A stretch of 64,000 nucleotides of DNA from Nocardia sp. (GCF_025465275.1 NZ_JAODNK010000073.1:62001-126000); one strand, 5' to 3'; shown: positions 53,601-62,829, numbered from the stretch's first letter. Notes: a model not told the origin generated them from the sequence alone. Numbers and translations are program-made.

Positions 53601-55003
53601 CCGCACGCGCGGAACAGAAGTCGGCCCGCAAGGCCGCGCACGAGGCCATCGAGGCGGTCGGCACCGCGGAGGGCGCGCATCGGGCGGCACACGACACCCT
53701 CGGGACGGCGCTCACCGAATTGCTGGCCGATGTGCGGCATCTGGCCCCCTACGCCCGACCGGATCTGCTGAGCCTGCTCGGCGCACCGGTCGAGAGTCGC
53801 TGGCCCAGTAGCGATGCCGCCTGGTCGACCCCCGAACAGCTGCTGTACCGCATCGAGAACGGCGATCCCGAACAGGAGCCGGCCGTCCTGCCCGACGACG
53901 TGGCGGCGCTGTTCGAGAACCTCGCCACCGCAACCACTTCGGTGCGGGCCGGAGAAGCCACCCGCAAGACGACGCGCAGCGCGGTCACCACCGCCCTGCA
54001 GGAGTTCGACGCGGCCCTCACCGCCGCCCGGCAGGATTACCGCCTGCACTGGGACGCCGCCGACGGTCTCACCGTGGTGCAGGTGCACGACGACCACGGG
54101 CTGTCCGCGCTGGCCGATTTCGCCGAGCGGATCGGCGCGGCGCGCAAGGATCAGGAGTTGCTGCTCACCGATTCCGAGCGCCGGATCCTGGAGGATGCGC
54201 TGCTCACCGGTCTGGCCCAGCAGATTCACGAACGCACGAGCGACGCACGCGATCTCATCAATCGCATGGGTATGGAGATGAAGCAGCGGCGCATGTCCTC
54301 GGGCAATACCATCGGCGTGCACTGGGTGCTGGCCGATACCCTCTCGGAGCCGGCGCGGGCGGTGTGCAAGCTGCTCGATCGCGATTCCTCCGAGCTGGTC
54401 CCGGACGATCTGGCCACCATCCGTTCGCATTTCGCCGCCGAGATCCGCGCGGCTCGCGCCGCGCATCCGGAGCGGTCGTTCCCGGAGATCCTGGCAGCCA
54501 CCCTGGATTACCGGACTTGGCGGGTGTTCTCGTTCACCATCATCACCGCCGACGGCACCGAGGACCGGCTCACCGTGGCCCGGCACAGCGCGCTGTCGGG
54601 CGGTGAGCAGTCGGTCTCACTGCACCTGCCACTCTTCGCCGCCGCGCACGTCATGCTCGATTCGGCCGACCCGCAGGCCCCGCGCCTGCTCGCGCTGGAC
54701 GAGGCATTCGCGGGCGTCGATGACAACGGCCGTAGCGAACTGCTCGGTCTGTCGGTGCAATTCGACCTGGACCTGTTCATGACCGGTTACGACCTCTGGA
54801 TCACCTACCAGCACGTCCCGGGTTGCGCGCACTACGATCTGGCGCATTCGGCGGCCGAGAATACCGTCAGCGCAACGCTGCTGGTGTGGGACAGTGATGA
54901 TCTGCTGGCCGAGCACGACGGCTCCGATCTCACCGCCGCACTCGGCTCGCCCAACCGCCGCCGCCTCCCCCATCGTGTCGAAGGCGCCATAGCGCTGCTC
55001 TAG
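50600..55003 (+). CDS. jetC: Wadjet type II JetC-like SMC/MukB-type ATPase (TIGR02680)
   Basis: A 1,467-residue SMC-like ATPase. Walker A GPNGSGKT is at 40-47, the signature LSGGEQS at about 1332 and Walker B RLLALDEAFAGVDDNG near 1366, with long Ala/Arg/Glu coiled coils between and a hinge-like part around 650-780. The family is TIGR02680, the motor of Wadjet type II, which extrudes DNA loops on small circular DNA. A Gly/Ala/Ser-rich insert at about 527-590 looks disordered. In complete systems a Toprim nuclease (JetD; DUF2399/DUF3323) cuts the DNA, but no such gene follows: a strong terminator and an unrelated membrane protein come next. Confidence 0.87.
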   Translation: MADLIHGGVRFVPTRAGIINLWDYRDQEFCFADGRIVLRGPNGSGKTKALEVLFPFVLDGRIEPRRLNPFAGEERTMKSNLLYRKQESAYSYVWMEFARGSWDDPETVTVGIGMRATRSSDKVTRWYFVADGRVGVDFSLLGPDDRPLTRKQLAEQIGGDAIMDRPVEYRAAIDARMFGLGQQRYDQLINLILTLRRPQLAKNLDPRGLSQALTDGLRPLDEQLILDAARSFSDMEEVGRTLEGLVQADSATRAFVGVYRKYLAVQAKTDVDQVRVRLDAVTHASTALHAAAALRQRRDGDRAAVETRAEDADRAYEQALADRETLQRSSAYEGKQQLDDLADAVRRLETSSAVHRDKALKARQTVDQRAQESERAQAAVQHASSALSRGEDELRSAAEEAGIGWTALPEQARTEHLTTTVRSHAEERDADVRAVRRALTMVDAAVTERTRAERAAQRATELREAAGAELAQAEASVVLARSDTAISLRDWWDTHREVYSPIREGLFEALNDALSHAGTEHLTPQRTSAAAGMLSATGASAGGKGRSRKGAADSHGPDATAADGGDAGPSGAAAGADRAASAPADEAAVLATPAEVLADRTEPLTEEIRTRRQEARAHAAQAQARAAGLRAEREQVAAERDDAPPAFAARTDVRGERPGAPLWRLVRFADKIDPAAAAGIEAALQAANLLDAWVCADSELPEHASDQFLVPLPKAQRPTGRTLADVLVVEDDSDTLTVPRQTVADVLASISLHEATTKGSKAAAGELLTIATDGCYRQGVQFGRHLKGDAEFIGTTARARRRELRLAELAAAIESAETAAEDANAQEQAATAELARVSAAAKALPRTTAVTAALRAVSEAAGMLRSRSEAAGQAERDLDQAVSEYSTADKKVRAIAADHQAPRDPAELDALAAAVRHFENAGTALLRLRGDHQRENERSRESGDRLDEANDLAEAFAEEAEAARSGYEEQQRKLETLREALGAGAADIDRELEHARERIDAARAEQKSARKAAHEAIEAVGTAEGAHRAAHDTLGTALTELLADVRHLAPYARPDLLSLLGAPVESRWPSSDAAWSTPEQLLYRIENGDPEQEPAVLPDDVAALFENLATATTSVRAGEATRKTTRSAVTTALQEFDAALTAARQDYRLHWDAADGLTVVQVHDDHGLSALADFAERIGAARKDQELLLTDSERRILEDALLTGLAQQIHERTSDARDLINRMGMEMKQRRMSSGNTIGVHWVLADTLSEPARAVCKLLDRDSSELVPDDLATIRSHFAAEIRAARAAHPERSFPEILAATLDYRTWRVFSFTIITADGTEDRLTVARHSALSGGEQSVSLHLPLFAAAHVMLDSADPQAPRLLALDEAFAGVDDNGRSELLGLSVQFDLDLFMTGYDLWITYQHVPGCAHYDLAHSAAENTVSATLLVWDSDDLLAEHDGSDLTAALGSPNRRRLPHRVEGAIALL

Positions 55004-55026
55004 TCGACATCCCGAAATGTCGCGAT

Positions 55027-55063
55027 ACCGCCGCCCGGACAGCTGCACTGTCCGGGCGGCGGT
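55027..55063 (+). terminator. Terminator, perfect 16-bp stem
   Basis: ACCGCCGCCCGGACAG and CTGTCCGGGCGGCGGT pair fully around a CTGCA loop 24 bases after the jetC stop. It marks the end of the jetABC transcript. Confidence 0.9.
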
Positions 55064-55280
55064 GTCTCCAGTGTCCCAACAACTCCCGACAAATCGGCCA
55101 GGTAACCGGTTCGCCCGCCTCGCCCTGTTCGTCCCCCTGTGAGAGCCGCGACGCCGTCCAGTGGCCTGAACGCCGCGACCGCGAGCATCCCTGACACCCG
55201 GTCCGAAACAGCCCTGGTAAACACCCCGTGCGCCAGCGGATTACGCGTGTCGCGGCGCGGCACGCCGTAAGGATTGGGCT

Positions 55281-55306
55281 ATTGGCAAATCAACAGTTTC
55301 GCCAAT
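55281..55306. promoter_or_regulatory. Inverted repeat ATTGGC-N14-GCCAAT
   Basis: Six-base arms in an A/T-richer stretch about 90 bases before the DUF2637-like gene. Possible operator. The rest of the 390-base gap 55004-55393, apart from the jetC terminator, shows nothing I can name. Confidence 0.35.
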
Positions 55307-55393
55307 GGCGGTGTATCGACTACAAATGTTTTCCGTGCCGATCCTTATCGAGTTCACCTGCCAGCGATCCAAACTCCCGGGACGGGGGACCCG

Positions 55394-56584
55394 ATGACGA
55401 TCGATCATCCGCTCGAGGACGACGTCTCCGTCCTCGCTCGGCGGGTCGAGAAGGCCCGCGGAAGGCTGGCCTACCAATTCGACCCCGCCCTCACCGAAGC
55501 CCTCTCCGAGAACGAGCTCACCGCCGAGCGCGGCCTAGCCGAGCGCATCCGCAACGAGGATCGCACGCAACGGCTCAAACAGGTCGAGGCTGCGGCCGCC
55601 ACGGCTAATCGTGCTCGCCAGACCACCGAAGAGATTGAGAAGGCCGACATTCGCGACTTGCTGATGGCTCGCAAGGCGATCGCCGCACAGCGGCGAGAAT
55701 CGAGCCCGCACGCCAAACTGGCGTCGCTCTACAAGCACCGGGCGTGGTCGCTGCGCGCGCTCGCCGGCGTGGTCGCGGCCGGAATGCTCTGGTCCGCAGT
55801 CAATGTCCAGCACAATATCGCCCCCGGCGGCGCGACGGACCCGCTGTTCTGGTTCAGCTACCTGCTGGAGGGGATGATCAGCGTCTGCCTGATCATCATC
55901 ATGATCGGCACCAACAAGGTCGCCGAGTGGGGTGTCATCGACAGCACCAGGCAGGTCGTCATCGCCGAAATGGCGCTGCTGGGACTGACTGTCACGCTGA
56001 ACACCTACCCGTACCTCAAGATCGGCAGCTGGTACGACGTCTCCGTGCACGCCATCGCGCCGGTGATGATCGGTGTCGCACTGCTGATCCACAATGCCGC
56101 CAGTGCGCGCTACGGGCTCGCCATCGTCCGTGCGACGGATCAGATCCGCGATCTGCCCGACCCGGCCGAGACGATCCGCCGCACGCTGCCCAGTACGGTC
56201 GCCTGGCCGACGCGGCCCACCGGCCCGTCCCAGGGCATGGCCCAGCCCACTCAGGCGCTCACCGCCGCACCTGAGGCCGAGACGAGCCGTCCCGTCGACA
56301 CCAGCCGGATCGTCGAGAGCGAGCCCGAACCGGTTCAGGTCAAGCCGACGCCGAAACCCGCTCCCAAGAAGGAAGAACGGACTTCGGCGACCAAATCCGC
56401 CAAAACGCCCGAACCGGAAACCCTCGCCGACCTCAATGACGGCATGCCGCCGCTGAACGTCTACGACACCGGGCAATTCCGCATCGCCGAGACCCTCGAG
56501 CAGGAACTCGCCGAACTCCAGGCCGCCCGCCGCCGCGCCCGTGCCGCGGCCCGCGCCCGCAATGGAGGAACCGACCTCGACTGA
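55394..56584 (+). CDS. DUF2637-like membrane protein with coiled-coil N-terminus
   Basis: A 396-residue protein. Residues about 10-115 are charged and helical (RLKQVEAAAATANRARQTTE), probably a coiled coil. About four membrane helices follow (ALAGVVAAGMLWSAVNV; FSYLLEGMISVCLIIIMIGT; VVIAEMALLGLTVTLNTYPY; VHAIAPVMIGVALLIHNAA), then a Pro/Thr/Lys-rich tail. The WFSYLLEGMISVCL block resembles DUF2637 proteins of actinobacterial plasmids and integrative elements, often near transfer genes. GGGGGA precedes ATG 55394. Its place after jetABC is suggestive but the terminator separates them. Confidence 0.7.
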   Translation: MTIDHPLEDDVSVLARRVEKARGRLAYQFDPALTEALSENELTAERGLAERIRNEDRTQRLKQVEAAAATANRARQTTEEIEKADIRDLLMARKAIAAQRRESSPHAKLASLYKHRAWSLRALAGVVAAGMLWSAVNVQHNIAPGGATDPLFWFSYLLEGMISVCLIIIMIGTNKVAEWGVIDSTRQVVIAEMALLGLTVTLNTYPYLKIGSWYDVSVHAIAPVMIGVALLIHNAASARYGLAIVRATDQIRDLPDPAETIRRTLPSTVAWPTRPTGPSQGMAQPTQALTAAPEAETSRPVDTSRIVESEPEPVQVKPTPKPAPKKEERTSATKSAKTPEPETLADLNDGMPPLNVYDTGQFRIAETLEQELAELQAARRRARAAARARNGGTDLD

Positions 56585-56811
56585 GTTCCCCCGCCTCCCC
56601 GAACCTTTTGCCGATCAGTAAGTGGGCCAAAAGTTTCGTTGCGGACCGGCGGTCTTTGACGGGCTGGGTTCTGGACGTACCCCAGGGTTACCCCGGCCGC
56701 ACGAAATCAGTTGTCGCGTCGGCCCCGACCGGCACAAATCATCCGGGGCCGCAGCCACTTTCCCTACATCCGGAACACGGCACTGCGCGCTCCCGGAAGG
56801 CCCGCAGTGCT

Positions 56812-56849
56812 GCAGGTATCGGCGACCCGAGCGGGTCGCCGATACCTGC
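56812..56849. repeat. 38-base near-perfect palindrome
   Basis: An 18-bp inverted repeat (GCAGGTATCGGCGACCCG and its complement) around AG. It lies between the convergent DUF2637-like and metallophosphoesterase genes, so it may end both transcripts. It is longer and has a smaller loop than the other terminators here. I see no gene in the 380 bases 56585-56964. Confidence 0.7.
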
Positions 56850-56964
56850 GTCGAGGGACAGGTGGAGCGCGTAAGCTGTCACCCCCGCGGTCCGGAATGC
56901 AGTGAGGCCCGGAGAGTAAATCCCACAGGCCGACGTGATTGCGGCCCGCACTGATCTCCGGACC

Positions 56965-58395
56965 TCAGTGCGCGAGCTGCTCCCCCGCGCGCTTGGGCAC
57001 GAGATCTGCCGCGGTGAGCCCCGAGAAATCGCGCAGGCCAATGTGATTGCGATCAGGGCAGCTCCCCAGGGCGTGATCCGGGTGCAGGCCGAGGTATTGG
57101 CGGCGGGTGCGGGTGCTCCAGCGGCGAGCGGCTTCGCCCGCGGTTTTGTAGAAGTTGGCCATGTAGCCGCCCTCGTAGAGCCGCAGCAGGGTGTAGCCGC
57201 CGGGGTACTCCTTCACGGCGGCCACTTCCAGGAATTCCACGTTCACTCCGGAATCCGCACGGGTGACCCGATTTCGGTGGGTATGACCGCTGTGGTGCAG
57301 GAAGACGCCCGGGGCCGAGCGGTAGAGCGTCTGTAATGCCGCCGCATTCGCTCTGTCGAGCACGAAACCCGGTCCGCCCGGGTTGCTGATCGCCGCGTGC
57401 GTGGTGATGGGGTGATGGCCGAATACGAGCGTCGGCCGATCCGGGTCGGCGTGCAGGATATCGCTGAGCCGGCCGAGCTGGTCGGGCCCGAGGGTGCCGC
57501 CGCCACGCGGGCGCGGGCGATTGGTATCGAGTCCGATGAGACGCAGTCCGCCGGCGAAGTATTCGCCGAGCTCCTGATACGGGTAGAAGACCGCACCCCA
57601 GTGATCGGGTTCGTCCTTGGGCGGCATGTCGTGATTGCCGCGGCAGACGAAGTAATCCGAACCCAGCTCGCCCCAGGTGTCCAAATGCGCACGGACGGCG
57701 GCGGATTGGGCGAAGGTGCCGCAGTCGGTGAGATCACCCGCGGCAATGAGGTGATCGGCCGCGCGCCCAGGCCCGCGCAACTCGTCCAGGACGGCGCGGA
57801 GCATGAACTCCGGATGCTGCCGGGTCTGGTGTCGCAACCCGTCGATGAGTCCGGACACCAGCAGACCGCTGCGGTCCTCGCCCAGATGCAGATCATTGCT
57901 GAGCGCGATGGTGCGCAGCAGCCGTCCGGGCGGCGGCGTGAGCGTGGTGAAAACCCCGGTGGATTCCGGTGTTCCGGAGCGCCGCGTCACCAGCGTGCGC
58001 GCGGGCACCGCCCGGCTCCCGCCGGAATAGGCCTCGAAGCGGTAGGCCCGCCCCGGCTCCAGCCCGTCGATTTCCGCGTAATGGTATGCGGTGCGCCGGG
58101 AGTCGAGGTACCGCACCGCAGGGGCGGCGTACCCGTCGGCGGGCCCGATCCGCACCTCGGTATCGGCCGGCGCCGGTTGCAGCCGCCCGGCGCGATCGCG
58201 GACACGTGAGGTCCACGTGAGAATGACCGAGGTATCGGTGACGGTGACAACTTCCAGATCGGAGGCGGTCACCGAATCCCGTTGGGTCCCAGTGGCATAC
58301 ATGGCGAACACCGGGCGCTGGGTGTGCACCGCCACCGCCGTCACGGCGGTCGCGGCATTGGCCAGCCAGAGGGTTCGAAGTCGCGGGTCCAGCAT
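56965..58395 (-). CDS. Metallophosphoesterase with N-terminal FN3-like domain
   Basis: A 476-residue calcineurin-like phosphoesterase. All metal motifs are present: SNDLHLGE, AGDLTDCG, CRGNHDMP, FGHHPITTH and HSGHTHRN. Residues about 40-150 look like a fibronectin-III domain (VVTVTDTSVILTWTSRVRD ... AYHYAEIDGLEPGRAYRFEA), as in purple-acid-phosphatase-like proteins. The N-terminus (LWLANAATAVTAVAVHTQRP) is only weakly hydrophobic, so export is uncertain. GGAGAT precedes ATG 58395. The substrate is unknown. Confidence 0.87.
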   Translation of the reverse strand: MLDPRLRTLWLANAATAVTAVAVHTQRPVFAMYATGTQRDSVTASDLEVVTVTDTSVILTWTSRVRDRAGRLQPAPADTEVRIGPADGYAAPAVRYLDSRRTAYHYAEIDGLEPGRAYRFEAYSGGSRAVPARTLVTRRSGTPESTGVFTTLTPPPGRLLRTIALSNDLHLGEDRSGLLVSGLIDGLRHQTRQHPEFMLRAVLDELRGPGRAADHLIAAGDLTDCGTFAQSAAVRAHLDTWGELGSDYFVCRGNHDMPPKDEPDHWGAVFYPYQELGEYFAGGLRLIGLDTNRPRPRGGGTLGPDQLGRLSDILHADPDRPTLVFGHHPITTHAAISNPGGPGFVLDRANAAALQTLYRSAPGVFLHHSGHTHRNRVTRADSGVNVEFLEVAAVKEYPGGYTLLRLYEGGYMANFYKTAGEAARRWSTRTRRQYLGLHPDHALGSCPDRNHIGLRDFSGLTAADLVPKRAGEQLAH

Positions 58396-58528
58396 GGGGA
58401 TCTCCGTCCGCCGCTCAACAGCTATACCGCGACGGTACGGTTACCGGTTGAACGCTGCGGTGCCCGAACATGGCCGATCAGCTTCCGATACCAGACATTT
58501 CACCTGCACGCCCCCACCGGGGCCGGGA

Positions 58529-58801
58529 TCAGCGGCCGCGGATGGGGTGATCGGCGGGTACGACGACGGCTGGGCGAGGCTGGGCGGGGGTACCCGAATG
58601 CTGGGCGTAGCCGAGCCAGCCGGTGCCCACGAAGACGGCGAGCAGGACCGCGGTGGGGAGTTCTAGCAGGAGCCAGCCGGGGGCGAGCACGGATTCACGG
58701 ACGGAGCGGTACTCGGGGACAGGCTGGCGGCGAGAGGTTCGAACCGGTGGGCGTGGCCGCCCCAAACTGCCGTTCCCCGAGCCGTATTGCTGCCTGCCCA
58801 C
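58529..58801 (-). CDS. Small single-pass membrane protein
   Basis: A 90-residue protein with a basic N-terminal half (RPRPPVRTSRRQPVPEYRSV) and one membrane helix at about 43-65 (WLLLELPTAVLLAVFVGTG). The GTG at 58801 has GGAGG five bases upstream. It follows the VanY-like gene on the same strand. No family recognised. Confidence 0.6.
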   Translation of the reverse strand: MGRQQYGSGNGSLGRPRPPVRTSRRQPVPEYRSVRESVLAPGWLLLELPTAVLLAVFVGTGWLGYAQHSGTPAQPRPAVVVPADHPIRGR

Positions 58802-58902
58802 CCATGCCTCCGTAGCTAGAAATGTGCTGAACCCAAGGATGCCGAAACAACGACGCGCACACAGCGGTGATCGACCGGACAACAGGGTGTCCGGTCCTTT
58901 TT

Positions 58903-59520
58903 TCAGCGCTGGCTCGCGTCGGGTAGTCGGGCCGGGCAGGGCATTCCTGGCAGGGTGACGCGCTCGAAGTGCCACCACTCATTGTCGAAGGTGCGGCACA
59001 GGCCCCAGCGATTTCCGTTGTCCTCCAGCCACTGCGCGCCCCCGCGTGGACCCACATCGATGGCCTGACCGGAAACGTGGGTGGACTCCTCGGGCGGCAG
59101 CACCCACTGGCGCGCGGCCTCGGGACTGCCGTAGGTGCGAATCCCGTCCTCCCACAGTGCCTCCTGCTGACCGGGAGTCCGGTAGCCGGAGGTGATGGAG
59201 AGCGAGACGCCGTCGGACTGCGCTTCGGCGGCCGCCTGTTCGTAGGCGGTGGCCAGCAGCGGGTCGAGACCATCGGTCTCGGCGGCGACGGCGGTGCCGG
59301 ACAGCATGCCGGGTGTCGATCCGGGCGCCGCCGACACACTCTCGGGTGCGGCGTGCGCGGCCGGCGCCCCGGCGGACAGTGCCCCGCCGAGCAGACCGGC
59401 GCCCGCGCACAGCGCGACCGTCGCGGTCAGCAGCGCCACCCGGCCGGGGGCCGAATCTGCCCGATGCGCAGGCATTTCAGCCTCCGCCATCGGCATTTCG
59501 TCACGGCCGTCAACCCGCAT
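58903..59520 (-). CDS. VanY-type D-alanyl-D-alanine carboxypeptidase
   Basis: A 205-residue exported peptidase. A hydrophobic N-terminal segment (VALLTATVALCAGAGLLGGA, about 28-47) serves as signal or anchor. The zinc site is STHVSGQAIDVG (SxHxxGxAxD) plus the later EWWHFE, and SITSGYRTPGQQEAL precedes it. It should trim the terminal D-Ala of cell-wall stem peptides. GAGGGAGA precedes ATG 59520. It begins 17 bases after the fumarase stop, so it may be co-transcribed. Confidence 0.9.
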   Translation of the reverse strand: MRVDGRDEMPMAEAEMPAHRADSAPGRVALLTATVALCAGAGLLGGALSAGAPAAHAAPESVSAAPGSTPGMLSGTAVAAETDGLDPLLATAYEQAAAEAQSDGVSLSITSGYRTPGQQEALWEDGIRTYGSPEAARQWVLPPEESTHVSGQAIDVGPRGGAQWLEDNGNRWGLCRTFDNEWWHFERVTLPGMPCPARLPDASQR

Positions 59521-59537
59521 GCAGTCGTCTCCCTCGC

Positions 59538-61214
59538 TCAGATTCGCTCCTTGGACCGCTCGCGCACGCGCAGCGCGATCGGTTTCTGGGTTTCGGCGAA
59601 GAAGTCATTGCCCTTGTCGTCGACGACGATGAAGGCCGGGAAGTCCTCGACCTCGATCTTCCAGACTGCTTCCATGCCGAGCTCAGGGTATTCGAGAACT
59701 TCGACGGATTTGATGCAGTCGAGGGCGAGTCGCGCGGCGGGTCCGCCGATCGAGCCGAGGTAGAAGCCGCCGTGCTCCTTGCACGCCCGGGTGACCTGAG
59801 CCGAGCGATTGCCCTTCGCGAGCATGACGTGCGAACCGCCGGCGGCCTGGAACTGATCGACATAGGAGTCCATGCGCCCGGCGGTGGTGGGGCCGAAGGA
59901 ACCGGAGGCGTAACCCTCGGGAGTCTTGGCCGGACCGGCGTAGTAGACGGCCATCTCACGCAGGTACTCCGGCATGGGCTCGCCCGCGTCGAGGCGCTCC
60001 TTGATCTTGGCGTGCGCGATATCGCGCGCCACCACCAGCGGGCCGGTCAGCGAAAGCCGGGTCTTCACCGGGTATTTCGACAGCTCGTCACGGATCTCCG
60101 ACATCGGCCGCTCGAGGTCGATCTTGACCACGTCGCCGCCGAGAATCGAATCGGTCTGCTCCGGAAGATACTGCGCCGGTTCACGTTCCAGCTGCTCCAG
60201 GAACACGCCCTCGGCGGTGATCTTGGCGCGCGCCTGGCGGTCGGCCGAGCAGGAGACGGCAATGGCGACCGGCAGCGACGCCCCGTGGCGCGGCAGGCGG
60301 ATGACGCGCACATCGTGGCAGAAGTACTTGCCGCCGAACTGCGCACCGATGCCGAAGTCCTGGGTGAGCTTGAAGACCTGCTCCTCGAGCTCCAGATCCC
60401 GGAAGCCGTGCGCGGACATCGCGCCCTCGGTCGGCATATTGTCCAGGTAGTGCGCGGAGGCGTATTTCGCTGTCTTCAAAGCGAATTCGGCACTGGTGCC
60501 GCCGATGACGACCGCCAGGTGGTACGGCGGGCAGGCCGCGGTGCCGAGCGAGCGGATCTTCTCGTCCAGGAACTCCAGCATGCGATCCGGGTTCAGAATC
60601 GCCTTGGTCTCCTGGAACAGGAACGATTTATTGGCCGACCCGCCACCCTTGGCCATGAACAGGAACTTGTAGGCCGGGTGCGTGGGATCGCCTGCGTCCG
60701 AGTACAACTCGACCTGGGCGGGCAGGTTCTGCCCGGTGTTCTTCTCGTCCCACATGGTGATCGGCGCGAGCTGCGAGTACCGCAGGTTCAGCTTGGTGTA
60801 CGCGTCGAACACACCCCGCGAAATCCACTCGGCATCATCGGCCCCGGTGAGCACACCCTCGGACTTCTTGCCCATGACGATGGCCGTGCCGGTGTCCTGG
60901 CACATGGGCAGAATCCCGCCCGCGGAGATATTGACGTTCTTCAGCAGATCCAGCGCCACGAACCGGTCGTTGCCGCTGGCCTCCGGATCGTCGATGATCT
61001 TGCGCAGCTGCCGCAGGTGCGCGGGCCGCAGGTAGTGGCTGATGTCGTGCATCGCCTCCGCGGTGAGCAGGCGCAATACCTCGGGGTCCACCTGCAGAAA
61101 GGTCCGCCCGCTCGCCTCGAAGGTGCTGACCCCCTCGGTGGTCAGCAATCGATAGGGCGTGTCATCGGCACCGATCGGCAGCAGATCCGAGTACAGGAAG
61201 TCAGGCGCGGTCAC
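59538..61214 (-). CDS. fum: Class I (iron-sulfur) fumarate hydratase
   Basis: A 558-residue class I fumarase joining the alpha and beta regions in one chain. Cys-containing motifs for the 4Fe-4S cluster include [16 protein letters not shown] and VIGG-region residues after CPPYHLAV. The beta part has [31 protein letters not shown] and KGNRS. It interconverts fumarate and malate in the TCA cycle. The GTG at 61214 has GGAG eight bases upstream. Oxygen-labile class I enzymes are also used in aerobic actinobacteria. Confidence 0.95.
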   Translation of the reverse strand: MTAPDFLYSDLLPIGADDTPYRLLTTEGVSTFEASGRTFLQVDPEVLRLLTAEAMHDISHYLRPAHLRQLRKIIDDPEASGNDRFVALDLLKNVNISAGGILPMCQDTGTAIVMGKKSEGVLTGADDAEWISRGVFDAYTKLNLRYSQLAPITMWDEKNTGQNLPAQVELYSDAGDPTHPAYKFLFMAKGGGSANKSFLFQETKAILNPDRMLEFLDEKIRSLGTAACPPYHLAVVIGGTSAEFALKTAKYASAHYLDNMPTEGAMSAHGFRDLELEEQVFKLTQDFGIGAQFGGKYFCHDVRVIRLPRHGASLPVAIAVSCSADRQARAKITAEGVFLEQLEREPAQYLPEQTDSILGGDVVKIDLERPMSEIRDELSKYPVKTRLSLTGPLVVARDIAHAKIKERLDAGEPMPEYLREMAVYYAGPAKTPEGYASGSFGPTTAGRMDSYVDQFQAAGGSHVMLAKGNRSAQVTRACKEHGGFYLGSIGGPAARLALDCIKSVEVLEYPELGMEAVWKIEVEDFPAFIVVDDKGNDFFAETQKPIALRVRERSKERI

Positions 61215-61360
61215 TGGTCGCACTCCTCGAGCAGGGCCGAGCCCGAAGCTCAGCCGACGGTTCAAGCAGAGAGACTCTATCCAGCCCGCCCAGAACCCCT
61301 TCGCACAGGCAAGCCTTAACTGCGGCCGCAGGTCACCCGACATGGGTGCCCAAGTGCGGA

Positions 61361-61396
61361 TTTGTGTGAATCGGCGATGACTTTGTGCGAATCGGC
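61361..61396. promoter_or_regulatory. Direct repeat TTTGTG(T/C)GAATCGGC
   Basis: TTTGTGTGAATCGGC (61361-61375) and TTTGTGCGAATCGGC (61382-61396) are 21 bases apart, two helical turns, about 150 bases upstream of the fumarase start and 235 before the TnpB remnant. They may be an operator for fumarase. The rest of the 400-base gap 61215-61621 shows no gene. Confidence 0.45.
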
Positions 61397-61630
61397 ATGG
61401 GTTGCACCTTCAACCCTCGCAGTGTTTCCTGGTGCATGATGCTCACGCCCAGACGGGGAGTTGGGGAACAGATGTTCGATTCCGCGTTGCTCCGCCGCAC
61501 GCCTCAGATACCGTTTTGTTCGTGCGGCTCGACGATCATGCACACCATCGGAGTGCGCATTCTGGGATCACCTGAACCTGCGCACACACCATGCCAGCAA
61601 GGCGACCACAGGGGGATCGCATTGAGCCAT

Positions 61631-62678
61631 ATGCAAGGCGTGCGCTTCGAGCTCGCACCCGACCCGCAACAGACCATCGCGATGCGGCGGCATTGCGGGC
61701 TGTCACGGGTGGTGGAGAATTTCTGCCTCGAGATTGTGCAAAAGAAGTGGACCCAACGCCAAGCGGAGCAGACGTACGGCCTTACCGGTGACGAACTGAC
61801 CGAAGTACCATGGACCGCACCGGAATTGGAGAAGCATTGGCGTGCCGCACTTGCAGATCGGTATCCATGGTTTACGCACGACAAGATGTCTTCGCGCGTA
61901 CCGAAGGAAGCGTGCAGGGTCCGCGCAGCCGGGTTCGCCAACTATCTGAAGTCCAAGAAGGGCGTTCGCAGGGGTCCCCGAATCGGGTTCCCGTCGTGGC
62001 GAAAACACAAGCACGGTTCGCGATTCCGCTACGACGCAGAACGGGCGCGGCCGCTCGGCACACGCGCGGTGCGACTGCCCGGCATCGGGGAAGTGGCCAC
62101 TCGCGAGGATATGTCCTGGCTCACCCGACGTCTCGCGAACGGCACCGCCCGGATCCTCGGGGCAACGGTCCGCGAGAGAGCAGATCGGTGGTGGATCTCG
62201 TTTCAGCTGGAGGTGGACCGCACCGATATCAACGCTAGGCACGCAGTCACGGCAGGCGCTCCGATGTGCGGCATTGATCTCGGCCCGGTTGCATCTGCGA
62301 GTGGCCAATCGGCGTCGAGATTTCCTGCACAAGACCACCACACGGTTGACGAGAACCAAGTCGGCTATCGCGGTGGAAACCCTGAACGTCAAAGGTATGG
62401 CCAAAAATCGACGGCTCGCCCGCGCAGTCGCCGACGCCGGGTTCGCCGAATTCGTCCGTCAGCTCGGATACAAAGCCGACTGGTACGGGGCTGTCGTGTG
62501 GAAGGCCGACCGATGGTTCCCGTCCTCGAAGATGTGTGGGGAATGCAGGCAGGTTCACCATGGCCTGGCACTGGCCGACCGCACTTGGACATGCCTTGGC
62601 TGTGGCGTCGTCCACGATCGTGATGCGAATGCCGCGGGCAACCTACTGGCCGCAATGCTCGCGGACCGCAACGCCTGA
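61631..62678 (+). pseudogene. Decayed TnpB (IS200/IS605-type RNA-guided nuclease)
   Basis: The N-terminal half reads in one frame from ATG 61631 (or TTG 61622) to CGIDLG, the first RuvC motif with its Asp (base 62276). Directly after GATCTCGGC the sequence jumps in another frame to RLHLRVANRRRDFLHKTTTRL, then AVETLNVKGM (RuvC II Glu), a zinc finger CGECRQVHHG...CLGCG and DRDANAAGNLL (RuvC III Asp). About 60-80 codons that normally lie between are missing, with a frame change, so no active protein is expected. No TnpA gene is present. The 150 bases after it show the small hairpins and AATGAAGCAGGAC typical of an omega-RNA/right end. Confidence 0.8.
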
Positions 62679-62829
62679 ACGATGCACCCCTCGCCGGGAA
62701 GTTCCCTGGAGAGGTGAAACGCCTCGCAGAGACCACGTAAGACCGTGCTCCCCGGAGAAGGCGGTGGTCAATGAAGCAGGACGAGCTCCAGCGACAGAAC
62801 GCTGAGGCTCACGCAACGGAGGAATTAGC

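Noticed and set aside
52675..53811. Arg/Gly-rich plus-strand frame inside jetC
   Set aside because: Second frame of the coiled-coil region; low complexity and no start signal.
59313..61319. 668-codon open frame opposite the fumarase and VanY-like genes
   Set aside because: Antisense shadow spanning two real genes and the gap between them.
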